Origin: Asparagopsis taxiformis
Lineage: Eukaryota; Rhodophyta; Florideophyceae; Bonnemaisoniales; Bonnemaisoniaceae
Direction: 5' to 3'
Length of the DNA: 64,000 nt
Assembly (NCBI GenBank): GCA_030407315.1
Contig: JALQPE010002619.1
Location: forward strand, 1 to 64,000
Both the position numbers and the translations under genes were made by a program. The notes under the pieces were generated by a model. That model was not told the DNA's origin. It saw nothing but the letters and a program-made list of their open reading frames with translations, and did not search any database. Shown in pieces: positions 1 through 11,621 of this stretch. The number at the start of each line of letters is the position of its first letter. Within the stretch, counting starts at the first letter, position 1.

Positions 1-285
1 GCAACGTCGCGCACGCGTGCGAAGTATCGAGAGACGCTCTCTTCAGATCGTTCCGCGCGGGGCTCCCCACGTAGGGTTACGATACCCTACCCGACCCACT
101 TCACGAGGAAGTCTAGGGTGCCGTCATCGTTTTACGACGCGATGGTCGAGTAGGTCGTCTACTACATACGCCGGACCGTCGCGGTTCTTGTCGAGGTCTG
201 CCTCGGTGGCATCGTATGGCTCCGGCGGGGGCGCGTTTCGCCGGCGTTGGCGCGTACGCAACGCGGTCCGAGTTGACACGTTCAA

Positions 286-1793
286 CTACGTCTCCTCGTT
301 GGATGACGAACGTTCGTACGTCGTTACGTAGTACGCGAACGGTCCCAACGCGTGGTTTCCGAGCTTCGTGCCCTTCGTGTTCCCGTCCGTCGGGTCGATG
401 ACACGTATTCTCCCGCGCGGATGTTTCGATTCGAGACACGACTCGTTGTCGAAGTTACGTTTATAACGTGCCTGCGCGGCCTTCAGCGTTCGATACGCGT
501 TGTCCATCGTTGTGGCGAGCTCACGAACGTAAGTGGCTCGCCCCTCCCCGTCGGGTAGTTCGCGGTTCGTTACCGACGTGTGTAGCGCCAACGGTGGCGG
601 TGGATTCGTGAGAATCAAGTCGAAGGGCGTCGTGCCCGTGCTCGAATGCACATGCGTGTTGTACGCAAACGTTAACGCCGATGCGTATCGATCCCAGTCG
701 TTCTGGTTTTCGTTCACGTAATTGCGCAGCATCGCCAGGATCGTCCTGTTGTAGCGCTCCACCTGCCCGTTTCGTTTGGGGGTGGTACGTCGACGTAAAG
801 ACGTTTCGTCACGCGCGATTTCGTTGCAGACCGCGCTGGAAAACTTAGCAGCGAACTGCTTTCCGTTATCGCTTATGAGCGTCCGTGGGGGTCCATACGA
901 GAAGACCCACGCGTTGACGAACGCGCTCGCCACGTTGGCGGAATCGATATTTTCGTAGAGGTACGACTCTAGTCAGCTTCGTGAAGCGTCCGTTATCACT
1001 GAGAATAAATCGGTTACCACGCGTGGTCTTCGTAAGCGGACCTAGTATGTCGATACATAGGGTCTCGCAACGGCTCCGTAGCGGGTTCGTCCGTTTGCGA
1101 AGCTTCACGCGGTTCTTCGCACATCCAACGCAGTTTCGAGTACCGTTTGCGTGGATGTCGGCGGCCATCGCGGGCCAGTAGTACGTCCTCCGTAGGGTAT
1201 AGTACATACGCGTTTGTCCGATGTCCAGCGAGGACGTGGTGGTGGCGTTAACTCCAGCAGCCGCGGCCGTAACGAAGCCGGCACAACGATTTGTGTTAGT
1301 TCCTCGTCGTGAGGGTTCCGGGTGTCGGAGTAAGTCCATCGTGGCCTTCGAAGAATGCTGCGTCCTGGCGTCTCGGACTGTCGTGTCAGTAGTCGTTTGA
1401 CAGAACGCGTCCTCGCGTTGGAGCTTCGATAAGCTTTTCCCTCGTAATGGGAAGCTGAACGTCAGCTGGTGGCACGCGTGCCGAATCGTCTTCAGCAGCG
1501 CGCTGCTCGTCGAGGAAATCCGGTTCCTCGTCAAGAACGTCATCGAGCGACGCATCGTGGTTGAACTCGAGTTCATCGTGGCCAGCCGTCGTGGCTGGTG
1601 TCCGTTCGTCACGAGTCTCGTTCGACAGGTCGTCGTGACCCCTGGCACTCGTTGCCTTTTTACGTGCGGACGTCGATCGTCCTTGCCCACTTCGTGTGGG
1701 TTGTCGCTGACTGCGAGTCGTCACGAGGACCGCGTCCCCGTACGATGGTACGTCATCGTCGACGGGTCGACCGTCGTCATACGTAGATATCAC
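286..1793 (-). pseudogene. Ty3-type integrase, frameshifted
   Basis: Frame 1690-866 holds the zinc-binding N-terminal part (a C-x2-C pair in RNCVGCAKNR, preceded by YYWPAMAADI, typical of the HHCC region) and the start of the DDE core (ETLCIDILGPLTK, first Asp). Frame 933-286 continues with ISDNGKQF (second Asp) and NGQVERYNRTI (catalytic Glu). The two parts sit in different frames. The C-terminal end runs toward base 286. No chromodomain is recognisable before the window ends. Confidence 0.8.
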
Positions 1794-1985
1794 ACGTGAT
1801 AAAGCGTCAGGTACCTAGTGCACGCGCCCAGGCCTGTACGTAACTTCGAAATCGAATTCGGCAACGCGTAGCCTCCATCGCAGTAGTCGTCCGACGCGTC
1901 CGTCAACGTCATCAGTCAGCCAACGTAAGGCTTCTAGTCCGTACGTACGGTGAACCGCTGACCCTCTACGTAGGGTCGAGCGACG

Positions 1986-3393
1986 TTATCGCCCAGACGA
2001 CGGAGTAGCACTCGCGCTCGGTCGCCGAGTAACCGCGTTCGGTTTCGTTAAGGGTCTTCGACAGTACCCAACTCGCCACCCATTCGTTGGGCTTACCTCG
2101 TTCTGCTGCTGGAGCAACGTAGCTCCCAGCTGATACGCCGACGCGTCGGTATCGATCATGAACGGACGTCCCGCCTTCGGAAGGTGCAATACTGGTGGCG
2201 ACACCAGTATTGTCTTCAACGTTTCGAACGCATTCGTTTGCGCGTCAGTTGGATTCGTCCAATCGGGGGAAGCGTCCTTCTTCAACATCGTGTTGAGTGG
2301 GCCGAGCGATCTCGGCATACGCCTTTACGAAGCGGCGGTAAACGTTGGCCGCGCCCAAAAACGATCGACATTGCGTCTTATCCCGCGGGAACGTAGCCGT
2401 ACGAAAGGCTTCCTTGTTCCGTGCTGCGACGTGCAGCTTCCCTGGGGTAATCACGTGCCCCAGGTAGTCAACTCGTGGTTGAAAGAACGAGGCACTTCGT
2501 GAGCTTTAACGTTACCCCTGCTGCGCGTAGCAGGAAAGCACCTGGTCAACGTGACCCAGGTGAGACTCGAGGTCTTTCGAAAAGACGATTACGTCGTCTA
2601 AGTAGACCAGGCACGATTTCCAACGTACTCCGGAGAGGATGAGTCCAACGTCCGCTGAAACGTAGCGGGGGCATTTCGTAGCCCGAATGGCATTCGCACG
2701 TAGCGATACGTTCCCATGAAAGACGTAAACGTTGTCTTATCACGGTCCTCGGCGGAGACGGGCACTTGCCAGTAACGGCGTTACAGTCGAGTGTCGTAAA
2801 GATGGCTGCGTCGCCAAGCGAATCAGGCAGTTCTCCCATCCGAGGAAGCGGGTACGAATCAGCGATCGTTTTCGCGTTCAAACGCCTGTAGTCGACACAG
2901 AAACGTAAGGATCCGTCCTTCTTCGGCACCAACACGATTGGTGACGCCCATTCGCTGGACGCGGGTTCGATAACCCCTTCGTTGAGCATTCGTGATCTGC
3001 TCCTCGGCTATCGTACGTAGAGCCGGACCCTGACGATAGGGCATTGAACGTATGGGCCGCGTGCCCGGTTCGAGTTCGATTCGATGCTCCGTAGCATTGA
3101 TTTCGCCGAGGCGTCCGCTCGTCCACATTGACGAATGTGTGGCTAGCATCTCGTTGATGCGCTTTCGTAAAGCCTCGTCGTCGAGGTGCGACAAATCGAT
3201 TGTCGACTGCCAATCCGTGGCGGGGTCGTTCCCCTTTTCGTTGATCAACGGGTCTGGCGTTTGGTCGCCCAACCCGTTCGTATTTGTCCGTGTCGTCGCG
3301 TCGACTAGCGGTAGGTTCAAACCTTCGCGAGGGCTTCGCCGCCCTCACGCTTGAGTGGGACGATGCCCAACGGGGAGCGTACCGCGTACGCAA
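1986..3393 (-). pseudogene. Ty3-type reverse transcriptase and RNase H, frameshifted
   Basis: RT motifs are spread over several frames. [20 protein letters not shown] and [18 protein letters not shown] (frame 2989-2546) are the classic start of the Ty3 RT fingers and palm. The catalytic YLDD motif is encoded near 2600 but in a different frame from the preceding segment. Frame 2318-1986 contains the RT-RNase H hinge with PFMIDTDASAYQLGATL, which carries the first RNase H aspartate. At least two single-base losses separate the RT segments. The family assignment is secure; the copy is non-functional as written. Confidence 0.85.
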
Positions 3394-4814
3394 TCGTTGC
3401 GCCTTTCGGCAATTCGCGGTCCTTCTTCGTGAAGTTCGACACGATGATAGAGAACGTCTCTCTCGGTCCTACGTAGACCACTCCGTTGGCTATGCGCAGC
3501 CCATGCCGGAATTGCACCGACGCTTTCGGTTCGAGGAACACGAGTCCGGTCGCATCCGTCGTCACGTTGACGGTCCGTTGCGACATCGCCGGTACACGCG
3601 TGTACTTCGTCAGGCGAACCGAGAACGTTCGGCTCGGCCGATTCGCGGCCGCGTCACGCTCGCGGCGTTTCGGGGGCTCCACGTTTGGATTCGTCTCTTC
3701 CCCCTCCTCGTACGGAGTCTTCGTGTCGCCCTCCGCAATAATGGGTATCGTATCCCCCCGATGGAGGTCGATTGTCTGCGCTCGACAGCGTATAGCATCG
3801 ACATGCTTCGACATGAACGATGTACCCATTATGACGGGAACAGCCAGCGTGTTGGCTACGAAGAATTTTACGCGGAACAGCGAGTTCCCCAACCTGACGC
3901 GAAGCAGGATGGCGCCCTCGGTAGGCAAACGTCGCCCGTTGGCGTCTCCGAGCTTCGGTAGCTCTTCGTCACGTAGACAGCGGTCAACCCAGTCGTAGGG
4001 TAGTAAACTTGTTTGTATCAAGTTGTAGCCGCTGCACGTATCCATCGCGATGGTAATCGCCCTCATCACGTTGAGGTCTAGTCCGATCGTTCCGGACACG
4101 ATATAATGCTTCGACGCAAGTAGGCACGTATGCCCGTCGAGGACCAACGGTTCGGTCCTGACCGGCGCGCGGTCTACGTCTTCGCTAGCGATTCGTCGCT
4201 TCCCCGTATGAGCCCGTATGGCTTCTTTTGCGTCGACACGCTTCGTATAAGCCGCGTGCTTGGCTTTCTCGCGCTCGGAAGCGTCGTGCTTCCGGGTAGC
4301 GCGTCTCGCTCGTCTGCGAGGCTTCCTCTTCTTGTGAGGTTCGTTTGTCCCGTCGGACTTCGTTTCTTCCCCACGTCGGGTGTCGTGTGACTCGAGTTGG
4401 CCTTCGCGGCCGTGAGCTTTACGTAACTCTCGTTCGTCGGTGAGCCTGCGGAGGACCAATCATCGACGTCGGTCGTCCCCCTTTCACGTAAGGGTTCAGG
4501 CGATGTGGGTGGCTCGTGACCTACATCGCCTGGTCGTTTTCCGGCGCGAGGCCGTTCGACACGTCGTCGTCGTGAGCCCACGAAGCTCGTTCGTCATCGT
4601 GACTCGTTTCCACCTCGGGTGGTGTTTCGTCAGCGGAAGTCGTCACGTAGACTCCGCTGCGGCCATTACGCTGGCCATTTCGTTCGTTCGCCCACGGGCG
4701 GCGATCACGTCGATCATTACGAAAGTCGCCGCGGCGCCGGTCGAATGGTCTTCCCCCGTCACGATTGGGGTTTCGGAGTATCGTAGGCGGCGTGCCATAC
4801 CTCCGCGGGTTCAC
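3317..4814 (-). pseudogene. Ty3-type linker and aspartic protease region
   Basis: The frame 4459-3317 contains a retropepsin-like segment with the active-site-like motif MDTCSGYN (usual form D-T/S-G) and a downstream VIMGTSF that matches the second conserved ILG-type hydrophobic motif. A charged, basic linker precedes it. Frames 4814-4521 and 4581-4174 bridge gag to protease and show further frame breaks. The Cys after the active-site Thr replaces the usual Gly, so activity is doubtful even without the breaks. Assigned by motif and by position between the zinc knuckle and RT. Confidence 0.65.
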
Positions 4815-6981
4815 GTTCCCTCGAGGGATCGCTCGCCAGGTCGTTCCTGGTTCCGTTTGGCCATTCGTTGGCGGAAGTACTCAGCCTGACGTGGGTTGCT
4901 CTTCACGTGGAAGAGGTAGTACTTGTACGCGAAAAAGATCCGTTGATCTGGCGTCAGACGCGGACACGTAAACGTCGAGTGGCCATCTTCGCGGCATGAC
5001 CAACACGATAGCGTCCAGTAATCATTCGGGATTACGGAGTGCGCCAATTGCGTCTGCTCGCTCGTGAGCTTCGGCACGTCCTCGCATGGACGGTTTAATC
5101 GAGCTTCGAGCTCGTCCGGCTTTTCGTTTGCCGTTTTCGTATCGTCGGGCGGCGGCCCGTTCGTGAAGAGGATCGCCTCCAAATTCTCGGCAACGTGAGC
5201 CGCAGCGAGCGACACGTCGTCATCATCCCTCGCGGGGATGTTCGGGTTACCATCGTGGTAACTGTGCTCGCTAGCCCGTTCATTACGTAAGTACGCGGAC
5301 TCATCGTAGTCCGCGTACTTCCTCGACTCGTGGTCGGAAATAGCCAACGTAGGCTTCATCGGAAACCGCACTTTCGGTTTCGCGGCTGACGCGACAGCTG
5401 CCGTACGTGCACGGAAGGTCGTTCCTTCGGCCGTCGCCAATCGTCTCACAACGGTGAGGTCGTTCCTCTCCCGTTCGGGGAGTGACCGGAGTCGTTCCGT
5501 CACGGCTGCCCGCGTCGAGGGCAGTAGACCACGTACGTAGTGGTGAACGAGGAGTCGATCCGTAAACACATAGTTGCACGCCCGCGTGGCGGTGTCGAGT
5601 CTATCAGCGTACTGATTCTCGTCCTCGTTAGGACTCTGCGTGATCATCGTGACCTTTTCGTAGGCCTCCTGCAGCACGTCGTCTTGCAGGTATCGTTTGA
5701 TCAACGCGTTGATCACGTGAGGCCACGAGAACCTCTTCGTCGGATCAGTCGTGATCACGCCAGTCGTACACTGGGAATCGTAGAACCGTCGGGCGTCCCC
5801 TTCGATGAAGAAGTGCAGCGCACGTACTGCCACTCCCTCGCACACTCCGAGTGTGCTGAACCCATCACGTATTTGGGCGAGGAATCCGAGCAACGTAATC
5901 GGATTCCGACCGGAGAACGGTCTCAACGTAGGGAAAAGTCCCTCGAGCTCACGCTTGAGCTTATGTACGCTCTGACTCTCGTTCACGTAGAGATGTTCAC
6001 ATACATCGTTGAGACGATACATGCGGTACGACACCACGTTTGCGAATGCATCGAGCATTGTCGTAGGCTCTGCCAACGTGTGGCAGGGTGGACCGAGGGC
6101 GTTCCCTGGTAAGCGTACCGCGTCGGCACGTTCGTTTCGTGGACTCGCGTGTCCGTCGTGCCGAACGTAACCAGCCACGGAATGTACGTCTCACGTGGCG
6201 GGGGAGCTCTCGTATCGAATTGCGCAGTTCGTTCTGCATCCGCCGACCGCGCGTGGTCTGGCGTATCGTGAAAACGTAATTGCCTTCGTGGCGTCACGTC
6301 GGGGTCGGCGATGGCTCGTTGCACTGTCGCCCCCCTCCCAACCGTCGTTGGGGTTGTAGGTCCGGGTGTTGATAGGTATCCTCCCGGAACGGCCGGGGAG
6401 GATTGCGAGTTATAGACGCGCGAGCCTTGTTCGTAACTCGGGTCGCTTCTGCTCGGCGGAGCGGAACGTCCGGCGACGATTTCGTTAAATACTACGACAA
6501 ACGAGTCGAGTCTTCCCTCCACGGCGGAGAGGCGGTTTCGTAAGTTTTCGTTTTCCCGTTCGAGGGTCGCTGAGCGTTCACGTAACGCAAGAGCTTCGCG
6601 CTCCGAGACTCCGAGTCTCTGCCTTACGGCTTCGTCGACGGCCGCGTCGCTCGCCCTTTCGATGTGACCTCGAAGGTCTTCGTACACTGTACGTAGTGCC
6701 GTGGGAGTCACGTTCCCTTCTTTGAGCTGACCGCGCGTTGCGGGGTCCATACTCACGGACTCAAGCGGGCTTACCGTACGTGGTAGCTGGCCGATCGCCT
6801 CGATATCCGGCGGGATAGATCGATCAGTCGCGAAGATCGCTTCTGCTGACAAGGCCACGTCGGCTTCGGCGTCCGCTGACGTTGGCAACAGTTGCCTGGG
6901 CGACGCGCTGGAATTCGACACGGCGTAATTCATAGACCGTAGTCTGTAGCACGTAGCTTTCGTTAACGTAAAAGAGCTCAA
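4811..6981 (-). pseudogene. Ty3-type gag (capsid/nucleocapsid), split by a frame change
   Basis: Two overlapping frames make up this gag: 6981-5983 (332 codons) and 6178-4811 (455 codons). The first carries a predicted coiled coil (heptad-like stretch around ERSATLERENENLRNRL). The second carries a retrotransposon-gag capsid-like helical region (for example the RPFSGRNPITLLGFLAQI stretch) and, near its C-terminus, a clean CCHC zinc knuckle CWSCREDGHSTFTC (C-x2-C-x4-H-x4-C). Gag packages the element RNA. The change of frame between the two halves means they cannot be translated as one chain without frameshifting or a sequence correction. Confidence 0.8.
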
Positions 6982-7894
6982 CCTCGTTAGTTGTCGTTAT
7001 GCTCGTAGCAACTTCTAGGTCGAGAGACCAGTGTGGAACGACGTTAGTTCTAGAAGTATCTGGTACGAGCCACGGACACGCTGTCCTTACGAAACGAAAC
7101 AACGAACAGTCCACCCGCTGGTGTTCGACTGTATTGGTAGAACGGTAGAAGGTAGAGGTTAGCGAGTAGACACGAGCGCCACGACGCAACAATCCACGCG
7201 AGGATTACGTTAGCAAACGAGGTGGCATGTCACCGGAGGCGCTCTCAACCAAGCCCGTAGGCACTACACGCGATCAGCCTCACGTGTGGCGATGGGTAGG
7301 GAGTACGCAGCTCGACGGAGACGAAGCCTCGTTAGGCGAAAACGTAATACGTAACGTAGAAGTCAATCGTAGACTAGAGCACGTTGCCCGATCGATAATT
7401 GTCCCCTTTCCCTCCCGGCACGATGCCAATACCTATATAGCCACGATGGCATCGCTTTACAGTGTAAACACTGCTCGTAACGTCCCCGAATGGGAAAGGA
7501 CCTTGTGGGTCGCACGTAGGGACCCGTTGGTCCGTTGGCCGTTGCCAGTATGTTCGTTGCACACGTGTGCCGGTTGCGCGCGCGCATGCGCCAGCAATGT
7601 CCGTGCATTGCTGTCGCCGGTCGTGTCTGCCGAAATTCGAATTCCGCGGAAATCGTAAATATATGCAAATTTCGGAATTGCCACGTATACTACAGTTGGG
7701 GCCCGATGAGTATGCTAAATACTGATACAGTAGGGTGGTCGAAAAACCCTAAGTGACGAGTGCGCCAGCGGCGCTGGCACACTGTAAATACAGTGTAAAC
7801 TGTTATTTGTAGTGAAAAATTCAGTGTATCACTGGTGTCACGTGCTACGTGTTCAGTGATTGCACTGCTGTTAGAATAGATAGTCTAAAATATT

Positions 7895-9000
7895 TTAGAA
7901 ATAAAAGAATTGGGTAAAGTGCCCAAAATTAGAGGTGAAACACCTACCGGTAAGCGCTTCGCCATGTGGCATTGCACTGCAGGAATGGTGCGCGCCCAAA
8001 TCGAATATGAACGTACCGTCGCTTTTATGGTGCGTCATTAGCAGTTTTTCTATCTCTTGGTTCATGGTGGACGTGAAGAGAGCGCTTTTTGCGTGATTTC
8101 TATGCTTGATGAGGCTTCTAGGGCGATTAGGAGGGCTTCGTGATGCATTCTTTAGGTGGTGGGGTGGCTTCATTGTGAGTCGGAGAGCAGCGGTTTGAAC
8201 CCTAGTGAGGTTTGAAAATAGCACGGATGGCGGGGTACTGGTGCGGCTCTGCGTCGGCCACATGGTGTGGGGAGACGGTTATAGAAAGGGTTGGAGTATT
8301 GTGCGAGATGGTTCTGGGGTGGGGTGCTACTTCAAGCTGAATTAATTCTTTAACGTTGTGTATGCGCAGGGATAAATCTTTGATAGATGTAGGGGTGTTT
8401 CCTGCGAGGATTTTGCCCATTTAGATGCCTTTGCGGGATTTTTTCAGCCCTAATAGCATGAGTTCGGCGGTGGTTGCTGCGTCGTTGATGAGTGGGTAAC
8501 TGGAGGATAGAATGCGGTCGCGGAGAGATGCATACATAGATATGTACTCTTTGATGGATTTTTGATGAAGTAAACGGATAGACTCGGCTTCTCTGCGGAG
8601 AGATTGGTGATCAGTGGGTGTGTTGGTGGTAATATCTTCTTGGATGCATTGGAGAAGCTGTAATGGTGTGTTGGAGGACATTTTGCGCTTTACCATTCTC
8701 GTGGCGACGGTGGCTGGGAGTTATGATATGATGAGGGCGGTGAGTGCGAGCTGTGTGCGGTGATGAGAACTGTTTTCCTGTAGGGTAGTGCAAGATGTTA
8801 AGCGTGCGGATACTCCGTGGGCAGTGGTAGTAGCGTGAAGATTGGCAAACCATGGGTTGGGTTTTCGGGGATGAGGGTGGTCAGGGCAGGAAAACTGATG
8901 GTGAGTGAATCGGCGGTCGGTGAGGTGGTGTCAGTCATATCGTGGAATGGATCGGATGATGCGGATAGTGACATATATCGGGTCGTGATGAAGCGAAGAT
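7895..9000 (-). mobile_element. Ty1/copia-type gag and protease remnant
   Basis: Frame 8696-8421 resembles the gag (UBN2-like) domain of copia elements: a Q-rich helix followed by SIKEYISMYASLRDRIL and a later AELMLLGLKKS, matching the usual pattern of a helix, 'Y...L...L...G' and 'LLRGL'. Frame 8263-7895 contains FIFDLGAHHSC, which looks like a damaged copia protease site (usual form D-S-G-A). Frames 8853-8611 and 8420-8202 fill in around them. No long intact frame remains and no RT is present, so this is a truncated, decayed copy lying against the Ty3 element. Confidence 0.5.
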
Positions 9001-9530
9001 AGTGGAGATGTCGTGGAGTGTCGTCAGGTAGCGATAGGACCGTAACCTGTGAAGTCTTGAGAGTCCGATGCCCTCAGATGTTTATTGATCCGGCCTCGAA
9101 GCTATAAGTATCAATGGATTAGTTAGTTGTAATTGAGATCTCTATGTGTTAATTGGTAATGGGAGCATTGCTGTGAGGAGACGAGATTTGTCCTCACAGA
9201 ATTGGAATGGTTCAGACGCCTTCGGACAAATCGAACAAATGCTCAGAGGTGGACCAGTCTGGGCTGAAGTCCGGTCGGACCGCGCACAGGCCTACAAACA
9301 ACATAGATGTTATGGGTAATTTTAATTTTTAAAATTATCAAAAAAACAGCGCGCGCGTATATTTTGAGACGCGTGAAGCGTGGGGGAGGACATACTGGGC
9401 GCTTAAATTTTGCACCCCTTCACTACCCTTAGTCAGTAGTTCATGTGAAGACTAGGACGCAGTTATTCTCCCATTTCATTAGCCGTACCATCTTTTGTTG
9501 ACGCAGGGTGGCTAAAGAGGCGGTTCTGGC
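9001..9530. other. Intergenic, no gene seen
   Basis: There is no convincing coding frame. An AT-rich patch near 9310-9345 is followed by a GC-alternating stretch (gcgcgcgcg near 9350). The last part is probably the promoter and 5' UTR of the MED19-like gene. Confidence 0.5.
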
Positions 9531-10064
9531 ATGTCAGGCAATTTCGCTGCGGTTCCTCATCCAGGCCCAGGTGCCGCAGCACAGAATGCGGATGACAAAG
9601 CGGGCAGTCAGGCAAACCAACTGCAGTCGGAGGACTTGATGGTGCAATTCGGACTCGGCGACATTCTTGCCGATTTACGTTCAAGAAAGCTGCGCTCTTC
9701 GTTCTCCCATTATATATCTGAACTGCCAACCAACATCGTTCCGTTGAAGCCGCGCTGTCCCGCTGGGTCGTTAGCGGAAATCGCACATCAACCCGTCAAT
9801 GAAGATGAGCGCAAACTGGAGTTTTTCGACGAGCGCGTCTTGCGAAACGCGCTAACACTCAAGGAGTCCCCGGACAAGCCCAAACTTCCGGACTGGCTTG
9901 ATGTAGAGCAAGCGTGGGGAGATGAAGACCGCAGGAAGAAAAAGCGCGATAAGAAGAAGAAGAAAAAGAAAAAGAAGAGAAAAAGACAGGCTGAGGATGG
10001 TGGTGATGATCACACTAACCGCTTAGATGACGATGAACGGCGTCTTCGCAAGAAGAGGAAGTAA
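9531..10064 (+). CDS. MED19: Mediator complex subunit 19-like protein
   Basis: This 177-residue protein is probably the Mediator head/middle subunit MED19 (Rox3), which helps link Mediator to RNA polymerase II in the nucleus. What is seen: a conserved-looking core from about residue 38 (LMVQFGLGDIL, then SFSHYISELPTNIVPLKP), an ALTLKESP segment near residue 110 that matches the 'F.L.E.P' part of the family, and a C-terminal tail packed with Lys and Arg. The low-complexity basic tail is typical of plant and animal MED19. Length is in the family range. The core similarity is short, so another lysine-tailed nuclear protein cannot be excluded. It is convergent with the YlmG-like gene. Confidence 0.6.
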   Translation: MSGNFAAVPHPGPGAAAQNADDKAGSQANQLQSEDLMVQFGLGDILADLRSRKLRSSFSHYISELPTNIVPLKPRCPAGSLAEIAHQPVNEDERKLEFFDERVLRNALTLKESPDKPKLPDWLDVEQAWGDEDRRKKKRDKKKKKKKKKRKRQAEDGGDDHTNRLDDDERRLRKKRK

Positions 10065-10403
10065 ATCCATGTTGTGTTGCGATATTTGGGACCTAGCGCG
10101 GTGCTCACTAACATATTGGTCATGTGCTGTGCTGTAGCCATCTGTACAGAACTTGTAAACAAATATGGCATGGTCTGCTTTTAACAATTGCACCTATTAT
10201 GCTTATGAATGTTGGCTTACGCAACGCGACGTTTAGATCCCTTCAGTTGAGTTCTTTCGATCGAAAAATTTTCAAAGTTCTTCGTCCTAATCCCCCCCTT
10301 CGCGAATCTTGCGGTACCTCGGCACCCAACGCACTAGTTGCCTATCCGAACAAAACAGGTATTCCATTCGCAACAGATTCTTCGATTAGATATCAAGCAC
10401 ATA
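10065..10403. other. Intergenic between convergent genes
   Basis: Shared 3' flank of the MED19-like and YlmG-like genes. A plus-strand open frame here (10124-10525) runs antisense over YlmG exon 2 and looks spurious. Confidence 0.5.
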
Positions 10404-10887
10404 TCAACAATAATGTTGCCTGGAGCGCAACTTCCAAAAACTTACCGATCCGAACGCCTGGAGCAAAAATAATGCCAGGACTGGTGATAAGTCAAGTCCG
10501 AAAAGAGGTGGAACAGCTTGTCTGAACAAATTGAGATAAGGATCACAGATGGTTATGAGCGGCCTTACCAAGGGACTACCCTGGACACCTGGGAACCAAG
10601 AAAGCAAAATTCTTGCGACTAAAATGGAAATCAAGTCAGTGGGATGTCTCCAGTAAATGAAAGCGGCACACGCTATATATCGTACCAATCACGTTTTGAT
10701 AGATGTTAAGAAACGTCGCAGTACCACCGATGGTCGTGCTCTCGAGAACACTGTCGCCAGGAATCAGGACGGCGAGATTGTTTCTCTGTCGTAGAGGCCT
10801 TGTGTGTTGAGGGGCAAGCAGAGGAATGGGTAGCATAGCTACGGAAGTGCTCATCCGCACACTTCTTCGATTCATTTTTGGATGCAT
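10404..10887 (-). CDS. YlmG/YggT family plastid membrane protein (CCB3-like), spliced
   Basis: A two-exon gene of 138 residues: exon 1 is 10887-10686, the intron is 10685-10619 (67 nt, GTACGA...TTTTAG, with CACTGAC as a likely branch site) and exon 2 is 10618-10404. Joining restores the reading frame exactly and gives NVIVARILLSWFP, the hallmark of YggT proteins. It is followed by DPYLNLFRQAVPPLFGLDLS, also diagnostic. Two membrane helices are expected. Plant relatives (YLMG/CCB3) sit in thylakoid or envelope membranes and act in nucleoid distribution or cytochrome b6 haem attachment. The start is uncertain: 10887, a Met 11 codons further in, or an upstream transit-peptide exon are all possible. 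Confidence 0.85.
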
Positions 10888-11621
10888 GATCGTCGTCTAT
10901 GAAGCAGACGATTGCGAGGTAGTGCGGTTGTGCTCAGCTGTAATATCGCGGAAGAATATGGGTGAACAGGGCTGGGAATGAATGGAGATGCAACTTATTG
11001 CTGGCAGAGCGGATGACCCTGTGCGCGAGATTTAATGGTGGATGGTTGGTAGCGCTGGGTGGCCTGTACGTGTTCACAATTTAAAGAAAATAGGACTGGG
11101 CTCACTTTTTCATAGCAGATCTCAAATACCAGCAATGTCAGCTTCATTGCTCTGAGACACCGCAAATCTTATTTTACTGACCGTTGTGGAGGAAGAGGTA
11201 AGATTACGGCTTCTTAGCTCACGTCCTCCCCTCTTAACCATTACGACTGCATCAACTCATTTCTGTCCCTCAGAGTTTCTAGTCCGCAGAGGTAGTCCAA
11301 TACAATAGATGTGTACAACATCAACAGAATGTCTCGAAAGCCATCATGTACGGGCAAACGAGCAGTTTAGTCACAGCTAGTCTCTGTCGTTGAGTAGAGG
11401 ATTAAAGGTACTTTACACATCACAGGCAAAATCTGAGCTCGGATAAGCCGATGGACATTGAGTCATACGGTTACTTGACGTTATCTTCAACTGTACGACA
11501 AGACTAGAAAGTTGAATCGCTCCAGACTGTTCCGCAGAAACACCAATCAGTCTCAGGTGCGCTTTGTGCTCGCTGCTGTACAGAGACATTTATGCTAAGA
11601 AGCATCGCCAAGGACACCGAC
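10888..11621. other. Intergenic, no gene seen
   Basis: No supported coding frame. It contains the upstream region of the YlmG-like gene and the 3' flank of the small multidrug export family gene. Confidence 0.5.

Larger units (their letters stand above)
1..7870 (-). mobile_element. Ty3/gypsy-type LTR retrotransposon, degenerate, cut by window start
   Basis: Read on the minus strand, fragments appear in the order gag, CCHC zinc knuckle, aspartic protease, reverse transcriptase, RNase H, integrase. This is the Ty3/gypsy order; copia elements have integrase before RT. The reading frame breaks repeatedly, mostly by apparent single-base losses rather than stop codons, so no intact polyprotein exists here. 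The gag start is near 6981. The stretch from there to about 7870 would be leader and 5' LTR, but I could not prove an LTR because the other copy lies left of base 1. The right border is set only by where ACGT-rich composition stops and the next remnant begins. ACGT is strongly over-represented throughout. Confidence 0.85.

Noticed and set aside
8180..8200. T-arm-like GGGTTCAAACC on the minus strand
   Set aside because: It lies inside the copia-like frame and no other tRNA arms can be drawn around it.
10124..10525. Plus-strand 133-codon open frame
   Set aside because: It runs antisense to exon 2 of the YlmG gene and has no recognisable domain.
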